Shown here one piece after another: positions 31,982-45,137 of a stretch of 64,000 bases of DNA. Under the pieces are notes generated by a model. It was not told where the DNA came from. It ran no database searches and saw only the letters and a list, made by a program, of their open reading frames with translations. The first letter of the stretch is position 1. The number at the start of each line of letters is the position of its first letter. Source of the stretch: Phragmites australis (Eukaryota; Streptophyta; Magnoliopsida; Poales; Poaceae). The translations under genes were made by a program, and so were the position numbers. The DNA lies in NCBI RefSeq assembly GCF_958298935.1, contig NC_084932.1, positions 20,935,501 through 20,999,500 on the forward strand. Reading direction: 5' to 3'.

Positions 31982-34900
31982 ATGGAAAAAGCAGGGATGT
32001 ACGATGCGCTAGGATATGGAAAAATATACATCAAAGGACTCTCTACTTTTATTGAAGCCGCTACGAAGGATGCTTTGACTAAGAAGACAAAGGAAATACA
32101 CTATCCATGCTCTGACTGCAAGAACCAACAATTGTAGAACAAATCAAGCGCAATCAAATCACACTCAATCTAGAGAGGTTTTGTCGAGGATTACATATGT
32201 TGGTCCAAACATGATGAAAAACATACATGCGAATCAAACGACGACATCACTGTTGATCAAGTGGGCAGTGATGATGAGGGATTCGAAGGTGACACTAGTG
32301 TTATGATGGATTATGATGATGATTTTGAGTTGGAGAAAATGTTGCGTATCGCAGAACCGTATGTTTTAAGGGAGATGAGAGGTTTAGGTAATTTTGAGGC
32401 GTTACAGAAGGCATCGAAGGAACTTTTGTATGAGGAATCGAAGGGTTGTGAAAAGGAGTTTACGGTGTTGCATTTGGTGCTTGAACTTCTAAGGTTGAAG
32501 GCTAGCAATGGATGGTCCAATAAGAGTTTCTCGAATCTGTTGAGTCTCTTGGCAAACATGCTTGTGAACGTATAACTCCTTGGCCACCACCACTTATCAA
32601 GCGAAGAAGCTTATCTACCAATTCTCATTAGATGTGCAAAATATACACACATGTCCGAACCATCGTATCCATTATTGTAAAGAGTACGAAGCCTTCGATA
32701 GATACCCAGTGTGCAATGCGATTCGATACAAGAGGAATGTTGATTGTGAGGATGAAGATGCTTTCGCCAATGTGAAGAAGAAGAGAGTACTGCTGGTCAT
32801 GACGAAGAAGATACTTCTTCCAACATAGAGAAGAAGAGAGAAGTCCTGCCATGGTGATGTGGTACCTGCCAGTGATCTCCCGCTTGCAGCGTTTGTACTC
32901 AAACCCTAGGGACTATGAACTGATGCGTTGGCATTTTGATAAGCACAAGAAGGATGGAATTAAGCTTCAATACCCTACTGATGCTAGCCAATGGAGAAAG
33001 TTCGATGTCATGTATCCAGATTTTGCTAAGGAACCAAGGAATGTAAGGTTCGTGTTGAGTACCGATGGAATGAATCCTTTCGGTGACATGAGTACCACAC
33101 ATAGCACTTGGCCAGTGGTCCTGGCCATCTATAACCTTCCTCCATGGCTATGCATGAAATGGAAGTACCTTATGCTGTCCATTCTTATCCATGGATTGAA
33201 ACAACCTGGCAACAATATAGATGTGTTTCTAGAACCATTGCTGCAAGATATGACAAAACTATGGAAAGATGGGGTCCGGGTGTGGGATGAGTTCCGACGA
33301 CAGTACTTCATGCTTAAAGCCATGATTTTGGTTACCATCAGTGATTATCCTTCCATTTTTGCCTATCGAGATAGGATAAAGGCAATTAAGAATGTGTAGT
33401 ATGCTTAGATGAAACTGCATCTGTGTACCTTCCGTACTGACAGAATGTAGTGTACATGCGACACCGATGGTTCTTACTCAAAACTCACAAATACCGCAAG
33501 ATGAAGAAACATTTTGACAATATGATTGAGCAATGTATTGCCCCAAAACCTTGCAGTGGGGCAGTACTGTTTGAAATGGTCAAGAACATCAAGGTTATTT
33601 TTGGGAAGCCGGCGAAGGTAAAAAGAGGAAGAAAAGTGAGATGCCGGCTCGTATGCTTTGGTAGAAGATGCCAATTTTCTTTAAGTATTTGCCCTACTGG
33701 AAGGACTTGGATGTTCGCCACAACATCGATGTCATGCATGTTGAGAAGAATGTGTGTGATAGTATTCTTGGCCATTTACTGGACATACCAGGCAAGACAA
33801 AAGATGGAATCAAGTCACGTAAGGACTTGGTACATTTTAAAATCAAGCCAGAGCTACTCCCTGAAGACAGACCAAATGGGAAACATTACCTTCCCCCGGC
33901 TAGCTACTCTCTAATACCTGAGGAGAAAAAGGCATTGTGCAAGTGCTTACGTGGGGTGAGAGTCCTTACTATTTACTCATCCAACATCAAGAAACTAGTC
34001 TCAATGAAAGATTTGAAGCTAATCGGCATGAAGTCTCACAATTGTCATGTGATAATAACACAAATGCTCCCTATTGCAATAAGGGGTATCAAGCCAGGAT
34101 ACATAAAGGTGGTCATCATACGGTTATGTCACTTCTTCAACGTAATTGCACAGAAGGTGATCGATACTGAAAAACTGGGTGCTCTACATAGTTACTTGGT
34201 ACGGACTCTGTGTCAACTTGATATTAGCTTCCCTCCATCCTTTTCCAATGTCATGGTACACCTCTTGATTCACATCGTGAATGAGATAATTGCACTGGGC
34301 CCTATATTCTTACATCAGATCTATGCGTTTGAGTGGTACATAGGCATTCTCAAGGGCTATGTACGGAATCGTGCTCACCAAAGGGTTCCACCATCGAGGG
34401 CTATAGTACCAAGGAAGTCATTGAGTGTTGCGTCAATTACATGAAAGATACTAAACCGATTGGTGTACCTGTATCTCGACATGAGGGGTGGTTATCTAGG
34501 AGAGGGACCAAAGGAAAGAAAAGATTCATCGATCATGATTACAAACCAGTGGAAGATGCAGATTTTACCATCTTGCAATAGCTCAAGATAGTAGAGTCGT
34601 ACGTCGAGCAACACCTGATTGAGCTTCACATAGAAAATCAAGGCTACTCAGATGACTGGATCTTGAAAGAGCACAAGCGTAGCTTCACCACATGGTTTAA
34701 GAACCAAAACCTACCAGATGGTGAATTCGTAGATAAAAAAAGTGAAAATATTGGCTTGTGACCCATCAAGTCTAGTTATGTCATGGCAAGCGTATGACAT
34801 TAATGGGTACATGTTTTATACTGAAGCAAAGGACAAGAGGAGCACGGCCCAAAACATCAACGTTTGGATAGAAGCCTATGACACAACAGGAAAAAGAGCA

Positions 34901-35332
34901 CCTACTATGGGTTCATAGATGAAATCTTGGAACTTGACTGTGGAGTGAATCGGTAGAACCCCGTCTTTCGGTGCAAATGGGTCAAACACCCAAATGATGT
35001 GGCGGTGGATAACTACGGGTTCACAACTATCTACCTCAGCATTGTAGGCCATAAAGATGACCCATGGATACTCGCTAATCATGTCGCACTATTTTCTATA
35101 TAATTGACCCCGCAAATAAAAAGAAGCACGTAGTTGTTGCTAGAAAACAAAGAATCGTCAGAGTTGAAAATGTGGAGGATCAGAAAGAATACAATCAGTT
35201 CGACGACGTGCCACCTTTCAGAGATCCAGAAAAGATCAAACTCATAGAAGAAACCCTCGATAGATCTGCGATGCCCTACATGCACCATGATGGTGTAGGA
35301 AAAATAGTTCAAAGCAAATTGTGCCATGTTAT
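31982..35332 (+). pseudogene. CACTA transposase TNP2 (Transposase_21, DUF4218, DUF4216)
   Basis: The ATG at 31982 opens the transposase-associated domain (MYDALGYGKIYIKGLSTFIE, then CSDCKN). A stop follows, then an acidic linker (about 32261-32340) and the Transposase_21 core. The core reads LKASNGWSNKSFSNLL at about 32500, YEAFDRYPVCNAIRYKRNV at 32680 and 32900-33399 including DGMNPFGDMSTTHSTWPVVL. Next come the DVRHNIDVMHVEKNVCDSIL segment at about 33710, DUF4218 at about 34150-34440 and DUF4216 at about 34880-35332. The protein would recognise and cut element ends. Several stops and frameshifts (for example near 32137, 32575, 33399, 34581 and 34910) mean this copy encodes no full-length transposase unless many introns are invoked. 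Confidence 0.85.
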
Positions 35333-35574
35333 GTAACTTAGTTTCCAATGTGATTTTCATGTTATGTAAGTTAATTGCCAATGTGACATTTATGTTATGT
35401 AACTTATTTTTCAATGTGATTATTGATTCGCAAAAGTGACAAGAAATTATAATATTTAATAAACCTATAAAAACATATTTAATTTATATCGAGGGATTGT
35501 ATGAAGCAATAATATGCTTCAATTTATATTTAGGGCATGCTTTAATTTATATTTCTGGGAAAAAAGAAAAAAAC

Positions 35575-35768
35575 ATATTCAAAATGTTTTTCACAAGCGG
35601 GTTCGTTAAGTCAACCGCCTGTGAAATTAATTTACACATGCAATTCGTTATGTTAACCACCTGTGTTAAAGCATTTCGACATGCGCTTTGTTCAGTTAAC
35701 CACCTATAAAAATTCAATTCCATAGGCGGTTTGTGAAGTTAACCACATGTGGAAATGAATTTATATAT
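35575..35768. repeat. Internal array of subterminal-type repeats between the two CACTA genes
   Basis: About four inverted units carry AGCGGGTTCGTTAAGTCAAC, GTTAACCACCTGTG and TAGGCGGTTTGTGAAGTTAA. They are the same family as the terminal arrays but lie in the middle of the element, just upstream of the second gene. Confidence 0.7.
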
Positions 35769-37601
35769 GGCGCCCGTGCGACCCCAAAACACTAATCCCA
35801 TTGGATATTAGACAGCCACGCCGTCAAGCTGCCTAAGTCCCGCGCTGGTCGCCCTCTCCCTCCGACGCCATCCACCACTGCCAACGTCAATTCCATCTGC
35901 CATCGTCGAAGCCGATGCCATCCCGGAGACGGAGCATCGTTGCCCCCATGGAGGAGGAGCTGCCCCACGTTGCCGTCTCCCCCACATAAGAGGAGCCACC
36001 CCATGCCACCGTCGCCCTTGCTGCCATCACTCCCCACGGAGGAGGAGCCGCCCTGCGCCACCGTCACTCCCACAAGGAGGAGCCACTTCCGCCCCCGACG
36101 CCAACGCCGAGGACCGCCCTGCTGTGGTGAGTAGCCATCCCCTCATCTCTGTCACCTGGCTGAGCTGTTGTAGCCGGTGCTCTGGCCGAGCTATGGTCCA
36201 TTTTTCTTCTCTGTGCAATGCCTGACCATCATTTTGCCGTGCTTTCCTTTATGACTACACAGAAATCTTCCCTTCATATGACACAAGATTGCTGAATTTG
36301 CTAGATTGTATCAGTTCATTTGTTGTGATGTGCCACATGCATTAGGGAATTTAATCTATAGTTAGTTACAGAGAGATGTATACTAAATCTAGTAGCATTT
36401 TTCTATTATGGCAATTTTCTTCCAACTAAAAAGTGTACAGTGCCAATGGAGCCTTAGTTACATTATTGTTATTTGAACTTTATCAATAACAATGTTTTGC
36501 GAAAGTTCATGTTTTCTCAAGGAACAAGTTCACCCATTGTTATCATCTTATTAAACATGTTTTTCATGTTGAATTTGATGCAAGCTAGCTGCCTCTCCCG
36601 TACCTACTATTGTTTGATGAAAATTCACAAACACGGTACTATCCAACCAAACATGCTCTAAGATTGCTCTAAGTTAGAGCATGGCACAAGACCATATATG
36701 TAACTTGTTACAATTTGTCTAATAAGTAAGCCATGACACTTTTTGAGAGGGAGATCACAATTCAAACTCGTCCTCTTATACTAAGGCTATCGATTGTTCA
36801 TGCATATGTGTTAGGCCCTGTATTGTTACAAGATATAGCCATGTGATAGTGTGCAGTTTTGTTCACACTCAATAGTACCATTAGTCTTGCATACCTCATT
36901 TTATGTTTACAATCACGAGTCTGTAAAAATATCAAACAACAAATTCATAGGTTCCGAGAACCTTGTGGCTTGGTACTCCTAACACCTGCAATCATTTAGG
37001 GGTACAGATGAGGTTATTATATGTTTGAAACGCATCGTATATTCACATATTTAGCAACTCGACCGCTAAAACATCACTTTAGTCTGATAAGAATAATTCA
37101 GTTAGCTCTTTACATTATTACTTTATCAGTATCATATATTCACATATTGTTAGTGTTAGGGAAACAATTTTTTATGAACATGAATGTAAAAGCTGCGTGA
37201 ACTACTATGGGCTAAAGAGCCTCTATAGTTGAAGTGGAGATATTTATGGGCTAAGTTTTATATGCTTGTGAACTATTCTGTGTCATTATCTTTATATCAA
37301 GCTTAGTAATTCAATCATGTCATGAATGATTTATCATTTGTTACAAAAAAACACATTGTATTGATGATGGATGAACCAAAGTATTTTACTGTAAAAACTA
37401 TATGTTGACGCTATTCCATGTTGAGTTGCTCTTCATATCTGGTAAAATTGTAAAGTACACTTGCAACTATGGTCGTTTGCCAAAAATCCTCCTGCATCTT
37501 GTTTTATAATGGCATATTGGAATGAGAAATTTCATTGATGAACCATTGCATGCTTGTCAGTTTTTTCTAGGCAACAATAATCTAGTGGTCGATTAAGTAC
37601 C
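35769..37601 (+). other. Leader and intron-like region of the second CACTA gene
   Basis: A GC-rich block (35830-36150) repeats CACGGAGGAGGAGCCGCC-type phrases and ends GCTGTGGTGAGTAG, a possible splice donor. It is followed by 1.4 kb of AT-rich, intron-like sequence up to TTTTCTAGGCAAC near 37572. No protein domain recognised. Confidence 0.4.
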
Positions 37602-37605
37602 ATGG

Positions 37606-37900
37606 GGCAGAAGAAGACAGTAACCTCTAAGAAACCAAAAGCACAGAGGATGCTCACACTAGTGGGTGCCCCAGCACAAGATGGGTGGATGCAAGCAGGA
37701 GGTCGGATAGGAGCCCAAACGCCCCTAAGAAACCAGAAGCACATGTGATGCGCGCGATAGAAGGCGCCGCCCTGGCATAGAGGATGCTCGCAATAGAGGG
37801 TGCCCCAACATAAGATGGGGTGGATGCAAGCAGGAGGTCAGATAGGAGCCAAAGCCCGCACCAGTCATTCCCCTCTGATAGCAACAAAAGTCCGGGCTTG
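37606..37900. repeat. 134-bp tandem duplication at start of second CACTA gene
   Basis: GAGGATGCTC...GATGCAAGCAGGAGGTC recurs with a 134-bp offset (37646 and 37780), with moderate divergence. Confidence 0.8.
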
Positions 37901-40878
37901 TATCACAGCCCGAGCCCTAATCCATGCGAGCGGGAGAGCCGATGTCAGGAAAGTAGCCCTGACTACGATCCTGTCGAAGAGGTATTGAGATGAGTCAATG
38001 CATTTATACTTCTTAAATGGAGGAATATTTTTTGTTTATGTCAACTCTCCTTTTTTTCACTCTAGAGGGTGAGGGTGCAAAAATCTTCGTGTCTATCATC
38101 TGCGCCACAACCTTCCATTCCCTCTGTGCCTGAAACTTTGGGTCCCTCTTGGGGTACACTGAAACAAAGGCGGGACAAGCGAAGCAAAAATAAGTTGTCG
38201 TCCGGCATTTATACAATAATGCAAGTCAGTGTTGAAGGGGAGCCTATTGTACCTCATCAGGCCTGTGCCAAATTCTACAACAATTACAAATTTCTTGTCA
38301 AGGAGTACATCCTAATCAGAATAAATGATTGGCAGATATTGTCAGATGAGACGAAGGAGTTCATGTTGGCAACATTGCAGAGAAGCATTCGATTCCCCTC
38401 AGGAAAAGAGGAAGCCGCCAAATAGAATGTATTAAAAACTATGGGAAAGAGCTTCCAGCTCTGGAAGAGTGAGCTGAATAAGGACTTTGTGAAGAAGAAC
38501 ATGGTACCCTTTAATAAATATGGAAAGATTGCGCCAGACAAATGGGTGGAGTTTGTTCAGCAGAAGACCACACCTGAAGCTATCAAATTGGGTGAATAGT
38601 TTAAGCAGCTTGCAAAGAAGAACAAGTACCACCATCATATGGGCTCATCTGGGTACACCCCCAAAATTTCTGAATAGAGGAGGCAAGAAGAAGAGGCTAC
38701 CTAGGCTGGGAAACCTAACCCTTTGGAAAATTATGATAAGCGAAGCAGGAACTGGGTTTACGCTCGATCAGAATGAATCGAGTCTAGGAACTTGGCCTTC
38801 AAAATCCCCGAGACCATGGAAGTGACCCAGACCATTTAAGAGATCGCTAACGAAGGGTTTTTAGAGCCCGATAGGGAGAATGACCTACTTACCAAGGTCC
38901 TGGGGAATAAGGAACACCCGGGTCAGACTCGAGACATTAGATCAAAAGTGGGCTAGAAGCATGGGTTCCCAAACAACGTGGGCCAGTACAAGACTCGTAA
39001 TAGATATAAAAAGACCCTAGCATAAGAGATATAACAACAGGTTAAAGTCTAGTTCATGAAAATGTGGAATGAAAAGGAGAAGAAAAGTGCGGCATTAATG
39101 ATGGTAGAGCAACCAACCAACCAAGGTTTTGGAGCAGTGTTGGGTCCACGCAAGTCGATAACTAGATATATCCTATGGATGATATCACAGAGGCTACGTC
39201 TTACTTGCTGCATGTTCTGGTCAGCAAGGGAGACTTTACTATCGAGGCTACCATGGGCCAGGCCATTACAGGCTGTGTGTTTCACAATCATGACATCCCA
39301 ACCGGTTACACCAAGGTACAAGTCAACTTAGTACAACCACTTTTCATGAAGTACAAGCTAGACATCAGCACACCTCAGGGTATAGAGATTCTTGATGAGG
39401 CTATTGGCAACTTTATTCTATCGCCTAGATGAGAAATCTTCTTCAGCCATCAGCAGTCACAATCATTAGTGTCACGACCGCCCCAGAGCCCAGAATCTTT
39501 GCCTCAGGCACTTCACCCCTGCGCCAAGCCTCTCTGTCTCAAGCACTTTCGCCCCCATGCCCAGTCTCTCCGCCTCAAGCATCTCCGCATCGTGCTTCAC
39601 CGTCTACCACTCCGGCACCTCCGCCTCCAACGTCTATGACTCTAGCATCTCCACCTTCAGCGTCCGCACCTCTGGCACCTTCACCTGAGTATCGGAGAGT
39701 CCCTATCATGGTTACCCCATACAAAAAGACTCTAACATCTCCAGTGAAGAGGTGGCTTTTTTCCTCCAGAGCAAAGGCATCATCCGCTCAGTAATCTCTA
39801 GCGAAGGGCGATCTCGTGAAAGAGACTTGCAAAATATTAAGTACTCCTCAGTTGGATTTCTTGCCTACACTGGATGTTCCTGAGAAATATGAGAACGACA
39901 AGCCATATCTATCATTGTTTCAACTCCAAGATGGTCCATGAGAGATGAAGAGATTCCACGAATGGTACATGATGGCATGTCGTACGAGGTTCTCGATAAT
40001 CACTGCTATTGTCCCCACTAACATTTTTCTAAGCGGAGACTCCTATTTCATGGTGGACTTTAAGGACATGCACACTTTGTTCCACCGCGACAAACTCGAC
40101 ATCAATCTCATAAGCGTGTGGTGCCTATAAGTGCCTACAATCTACCCCTATATTCGTATATCTACCAATGTATGCTATAAAAGCTAATGAATAGTGATTT
40201 GTTTTGTAGAATGCAATTTAACGATGCAGAGAAGTTGATGTTGCCGATCGGATTTATTGATTCGCAATGAATTTCCCAGCCTAACATGGTCATAAAGTTG
40301 AGGATTGATGCCCCCGAGATTAAGGGGAAAAGTAATAAGGAGAAAACAAAGGTCATAAAAAAAATGACCAAATCACATAGGCTTGATATGTCAACCTACA
40401 TAGGAAGAGCTATGCTAGAAATGCAAGACAAGGAATACATCATGGCTCCCTACAACTTTAAGTAAGTTTGATACGTCAATTAGTCCTAAAAGTTTATTTT
40501 GCACCTAACTTAATTGGTCGATCAAGAACTTAACATAAGTATTCATGTAGCGACCACTTCATCAATATAATGCTGTGAAGTGGAGTAGACTCGTGGTCCT
40601 TGGATTAGCCGATCTACCCCAATCATCCTACCAAGATCTCATCGACATTATACAGAGGTAAAGAAAATCCCCATACATAAAATCCTTATAAACCATTTAT
40701 AAATTGATAATTACTTCTTGGCATTCGAATAGTGCCTAAAAATGGTATGTACTGAAAGGTGGGATACACGATACATCCAAGCCAAATCGATGACGGTTCG
40801 TACACACTTTTTAGTAATAACACACCTCTAATGCTTATATCTCACTATTTATGATGAAGAGTCATATTGAACTAATGA

Positions 40879-41808
40879 CACTACACCAAAACACCTCATG
40901 AGTGTTGGTTCAAAATCGCCATCAGTGGTGGGTTTTGAACCAATAATGATTACTCAGCACTGATAGTTAGTGATTATCAGTGCCGTGTATGGAATCGGCA
41001 CTGAAAATCACTATTAGTGCCGGTTGGTGGCTCCAACCAGCACTGATAGTGAACTATCAGTGCCAGTTGGAGCTACCAACCAGCACTGATAGTCGGTCTT
41101 GATTCAACATTTTTGGGCCGAAAAAAGTTTCAAAATTTTGTTTTCGCGACCAGAGGCACCTGACCAGAGGCTACCCACCTGACCCGCCCAATATTCGCAA
41201 AGTCACGTGATATTCGCTCGCATGCGGCAACCAAGACTCGAACTCAAGACCTCACAGCCTGTGCGCACGCATCACCCCTCTAACCATCTGAGCTATCGTC
41301 CGTTCGTGAGTATAGTAGCAAAACAAATCATTTTGACATCTTCTCACCGAACATTTTTATAGCTATTTGGATATCTAAATGATCTCAAATAAAAAAGTGA
41401 TTAGCTACAAAGTTGTATATCTCAGCGAGAGCTATAATTTTCATATAAAGTTTTTCCCCATCCGAGTTCGTGTGAAAAAGTTATGAATTTTTTAAGATGA
41501 GCTGGGATAGTAGCAATCATTAGCAGTGATTTGTAACTAGAACCGGCACTGATATTGATTATCAGTGCCAGTTCATGGCTAGAATGGGCACTGATGTATT
41601 AGTGCCATTCGTGTCTAGGACCGGCACTAATACAGTCACTATCAGTGCCAATTCGTGAGTTTAATAGTGAGTATCAGTGTCGGTTCTTATCTCATCAGTT
41701 GTTGTTCACGCGCGTGAGTTTAAGAACCAGCACTGATACGTCTTTAGTCCCGATTACTATTGAACTGGCACTGATGGGGCGCTACATATGTGGTGTTCTA
41801 TAGTAGTG
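40879..41808. mobile_element. Small CACTA element, 930 bp, TSD TGA
   Basis: The left end CACTACACCAAAACACC at 40879 and right end, reverse complement CACTACTATAGAACACC, at 41808 are similar. TGA flanks both sides (40876-40878 and 41809-41811). Subterminal units ATCAGTGCCGGTTC and GAACCGGCACTGAT alternate at both ends. There is no coding. The interior holds a tRNA-like module (41219-41304) and a TATGAAAATTATAGC-type module. It is inserted in the Ulp1-like part of the host element. Confidence 0.9.
41219..41304 (-). other. tRNA-like module (A and B boxes) inside the small CACTA element
   Basis: The minus strand reads TAGCTCAGATGG (matching the pol III A box TRGCNNAGYNGG), then about 45 bp later GAGTTCGAGTC (B-box-like). 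It does not close into a standard acceptor stem, so it is not called as a tRNA gene. Diverged relatives lie at 46690-46800 and 56215-56335. Confidence 0.55.
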
Positions 41809-42035
41809 TGAATACATTGCATTGTTATTTGAAGTGCCACAAGCATGGTTTCGACACCGTTCTTTGTGGATACTATGGTTGCCAGTTTCTTAGGGTAAAC
41901 GGGAGGTACACAATGAACCCCAATGACGTAAGTCATCATTACGCTTGCACATTCTTATTTGGCTCAATTTTCATTAGCAGTAGTGTTTTAACCCTTTTAG
42001 ATGTGTTTTCATTGCAGGCACGTAGGATCGAATGT

Positions 42036-45000
42036 TGTGAGGACCCGTCCAAACAGTATTCGAACTAATCATCACGCGGATTATTAACATAATCACAACC
42101 TCAACGATTAATTAAAATACCGCTCCGGCAGTCCCGGCACGTGTTTTGTGCCAAGGGATCGGAACACATGCCTTCCAACATGTACATCACAACATAGCTT
42201 AATAAAGAACGAGTAATAAACATTTATATTACAAGTATTAAGCATGCAACTGATTTCAACAGTTTACAACAAAAGCGAGCTAGGAGGAGACAAAACCCCT
42301 CAACTCCTAACCAACAAAAGATCTACGCAGCGAAAGAAAATAAACTATACAACAAAAGGATATGGAGCCACATGCCCTTAGGCTCCATACCAAGAGCACC
42401 GAGTTCGGAGTAGAATGTGCTACTCCTGCTTGCCACCCTGATCGACAGGCACAAAGTAGCCAAACAGTGCCTCTTCCCCGCTAACCTGTGAACCTGCAAC
42501 AACTTAAGGGTAGCACCCTGAGTACGAAGGTACTCGCAAGTCTTACACAGTATGGGTATATATATTTCCAACTCCAAGGATCATGCATTAAGCTGGTAGC
42601 AAGAATTAACATGGTTAAGTTTAATTAAGCGGTAAGCAACCTAGACGTAGGTGTGAGCAACTAGCTTAACCAACATATATGAAACAACCCCGCACCACCA
42701 ACTGAACATATATAAACATAACCAACAAGTGTATCAAAGTATAACCGGTGCCCACTCGATCACCATGCCCAAACCACCACACTGTATCCGAACCACATCC
42801 ACATACCCGAACCATAACCACACCAACCATCTCATATCCGAACCAACACCACTATCACTCCAACATAATCGATCCACAAACACGTAGCCGAACCATCGCC
42901 CACAACCGAGACTCTACGACCGGTGCAGATAAGCGATAGACATGCTCATAACCGAGAGCGCGGTAGTTCAAACTATTTTTACACCCTGCAGGGGGATACT
43001 CCTAGACCCACATGACACGAGGATCATTCGGCTTGTGCCAGTGGCCAAAGTGCACACAAGGGGGTACTCGTGACAACCTTTCCCAACTAGCTCCAACCGT
43101 GTGGGGCATGCAATGCTCGGCGCGACGGTACTAGAACTACTCCTTGAGTAAACTAGTATCGCTTACAAGCCCGCCCGCTCACACCGTCGTTGTTCACGCC
43201 CACAAAGCCACAGCTGCAAAGGTATTCAGCTTGCCTACCATTATATCAGTGTGTGGTGAGTAAGGTAAGTGCTAAAGCTGACTACACCGACAATCGGTGC
43301 TTAATTGGTGCAAATGGTCTACAGTGCCCGATTTTCCTCTACCATCCTACCCAGGGAAACTCCACATCCGGGCAGGCTAAACACTCTCCTAGCACCACTC
43401 ACACCTCGCCTCATACTCACCACTCACCAACCATACCATCACCATCAACATGTAATTGTAAACAGTAGTAGATCCTATCCTCGCGAACAACAGAGAACAC
43501 CGTCGTTCGACTTCTACCGAAATACCTAAGCATTGCTAAGCATAGCGAAGATCTTTAGACATCGACATCACCTCTAGGCTTCAAGGAACATACATGAACT
43601 CGTGACCAAGGTAGAAGAATGCAACAGCATAGGTTTTACCCAAAGGTACCCGACACATGCATACATACATAAGCATAGATAATACTTTAGACTTTCCAGT
43701 TAACACGGTGCAATATGATAGATGCTTTCCTTGCTGCCCTGAATTAGAAAGATACAGCGCAACGGGATCACCTTTGGCCTCCAAGACCGACGGATTGACG
43801 TTCTCTAAAAAATATCAACGTGTGCAATGCAATGAGTATGAATAAAGTGCAAATATATGCCAAAATATGCATATAATAGATTAAAACATTTTTTCTAGAT
43901 AGAACAAGTCGTAAGGAAACTAGCAAAATTGGATTCATCAATTTTGGACTTATGATGAATTAACGGTGAATTAATGAAGATTTAACCTAATTAATTAATC
44001 TCAGAAATTTAATTCATTATTTCATGGCTGGGGATATTTTTAGTAGGTAGAGTAGGTTATTATGAAACCAAAAAAAATTGTTTCATAATTTTTGGAGCTA
44101 CAGAGAATTTATTATGAATTTTACAAGTTTCAGCAAGCAGTAATTGTGCTGTCTGGGTATACAGCGGTCAGACCGCAGGTATACTGGCGGTCAAATTGCC
44201 AAAAATACGGTCAAACCGCCCTCATGCAGAGGGTTTTGGCCCCTGGCGGTCTGACCGACCTTGAGATGGCGGTCAGACCGCTGGGAGTTGCCGGAGGCAC
44301 TTTGGGAGCTCACCGGCGACGATTCCGGTGACATTTGGAGTGGGAACTTGGACCTAGAGCATCACATTGACTTCCTCTACCGCATAGGACAACATGCATA
44401 TGCCGAAATCAACCAAAACTCAGGTATTGCTTCTAATTCATCAAGAACTCACGAACTTCATACCCGTAGCTCAAAATTCAAAATCCAACCATCCAAAAGG
44501 TGGATTCTTGCCATGGGAGTTTAGGGGACTCACCCAAAGGCCTTTACCAAGGTTGTGGACCGTCGATTGAAGCAGAAAACGGAGGGAAAAGCTCAGGAGA
44601 TGAAGAAATCCAGTGTTCTTCACATTTCAACCCTAACACCAAAAGACACCAAATCCGGCTCAAATCCTCGGGGAAAATGAAAATGAATTGGAGGGATGGA
44701 TAGATCATGAGCTTGTGATCGCAATGGTACCACACACTCACCTTGATTCGGCTCCTAGAGCGCAGATTTGAGGGAAAAAGGCAAAGGGGCTTGAGAGAGT
44801 GAGAGAGGGAGGGGGCTCCCTGTGCTGCACGGTGAGAGGGAGCACGGGAGGGAGCAGGGAGAAAGAGTGAGGGGAGAGAGAGAGCAGGTGGGGGTGGCTG
44901 CCCACTTGAGAGAGGGAGTGGTGAGGTGTGGGGCCACACGTGGGGCCCACATGTTAAGGAAAAAGTCCGCTTTGACTGCGAAATTCATTCTTTTCTCTCC

Positions 45001-45137
45001 CTAATTTCTTTCTCTCATCCGATTGATTCAAAACGAATTGCTCTAATTTGCCAAAATAATTTACCTCAAAATTAATTATGACACTAATGATGCATGATTA
45101 AGATTAATCACGCGATTATGAAATTTGGGATGTGACA
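42036..45137 (-). mobile_element. Solo LTR, 3102 bp, Tekay/Del-like, TSD AATGT
   Basis: On the minus strand it starts TGTCACATCCCAAAT and ends GGGTCCTCACA. It is flanked by perfect AATGT at 42031-42035 and 45138-45142. No gag-pol. Repeated GGTCTGACCGCC-type motifs lie at 44160-44285. Removing it with one AATGT joins the Ulp1-gene reading frame seamlessly on both sides. Confidence 0.92.
44160..44285. repeat. GCGGTCAGACCGC motif cluster
   Basis: At least four copies of GCGGTCAGACCGC or close variants (for example GCGGTCTGACCG), each palindromic, within the LTR at 42036-45137. Confidence 0.75.

Noticed and set aside
39429..39794. Separate proline-rich gene
   Set aside because: The Pro/Ser/Ala stretch lies between Transposase_24-like and Ulp1-like regions and is the usual linker of the CACTA second gene.
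41219..41304. A genuine tRNA gene on the minus strand
   Set aside because: A and B boxes are present, but no 7-bp acceptor stem, clear anticodon arm or terminator can be built. It lies within a CACTA element and has diverged relatives in others.
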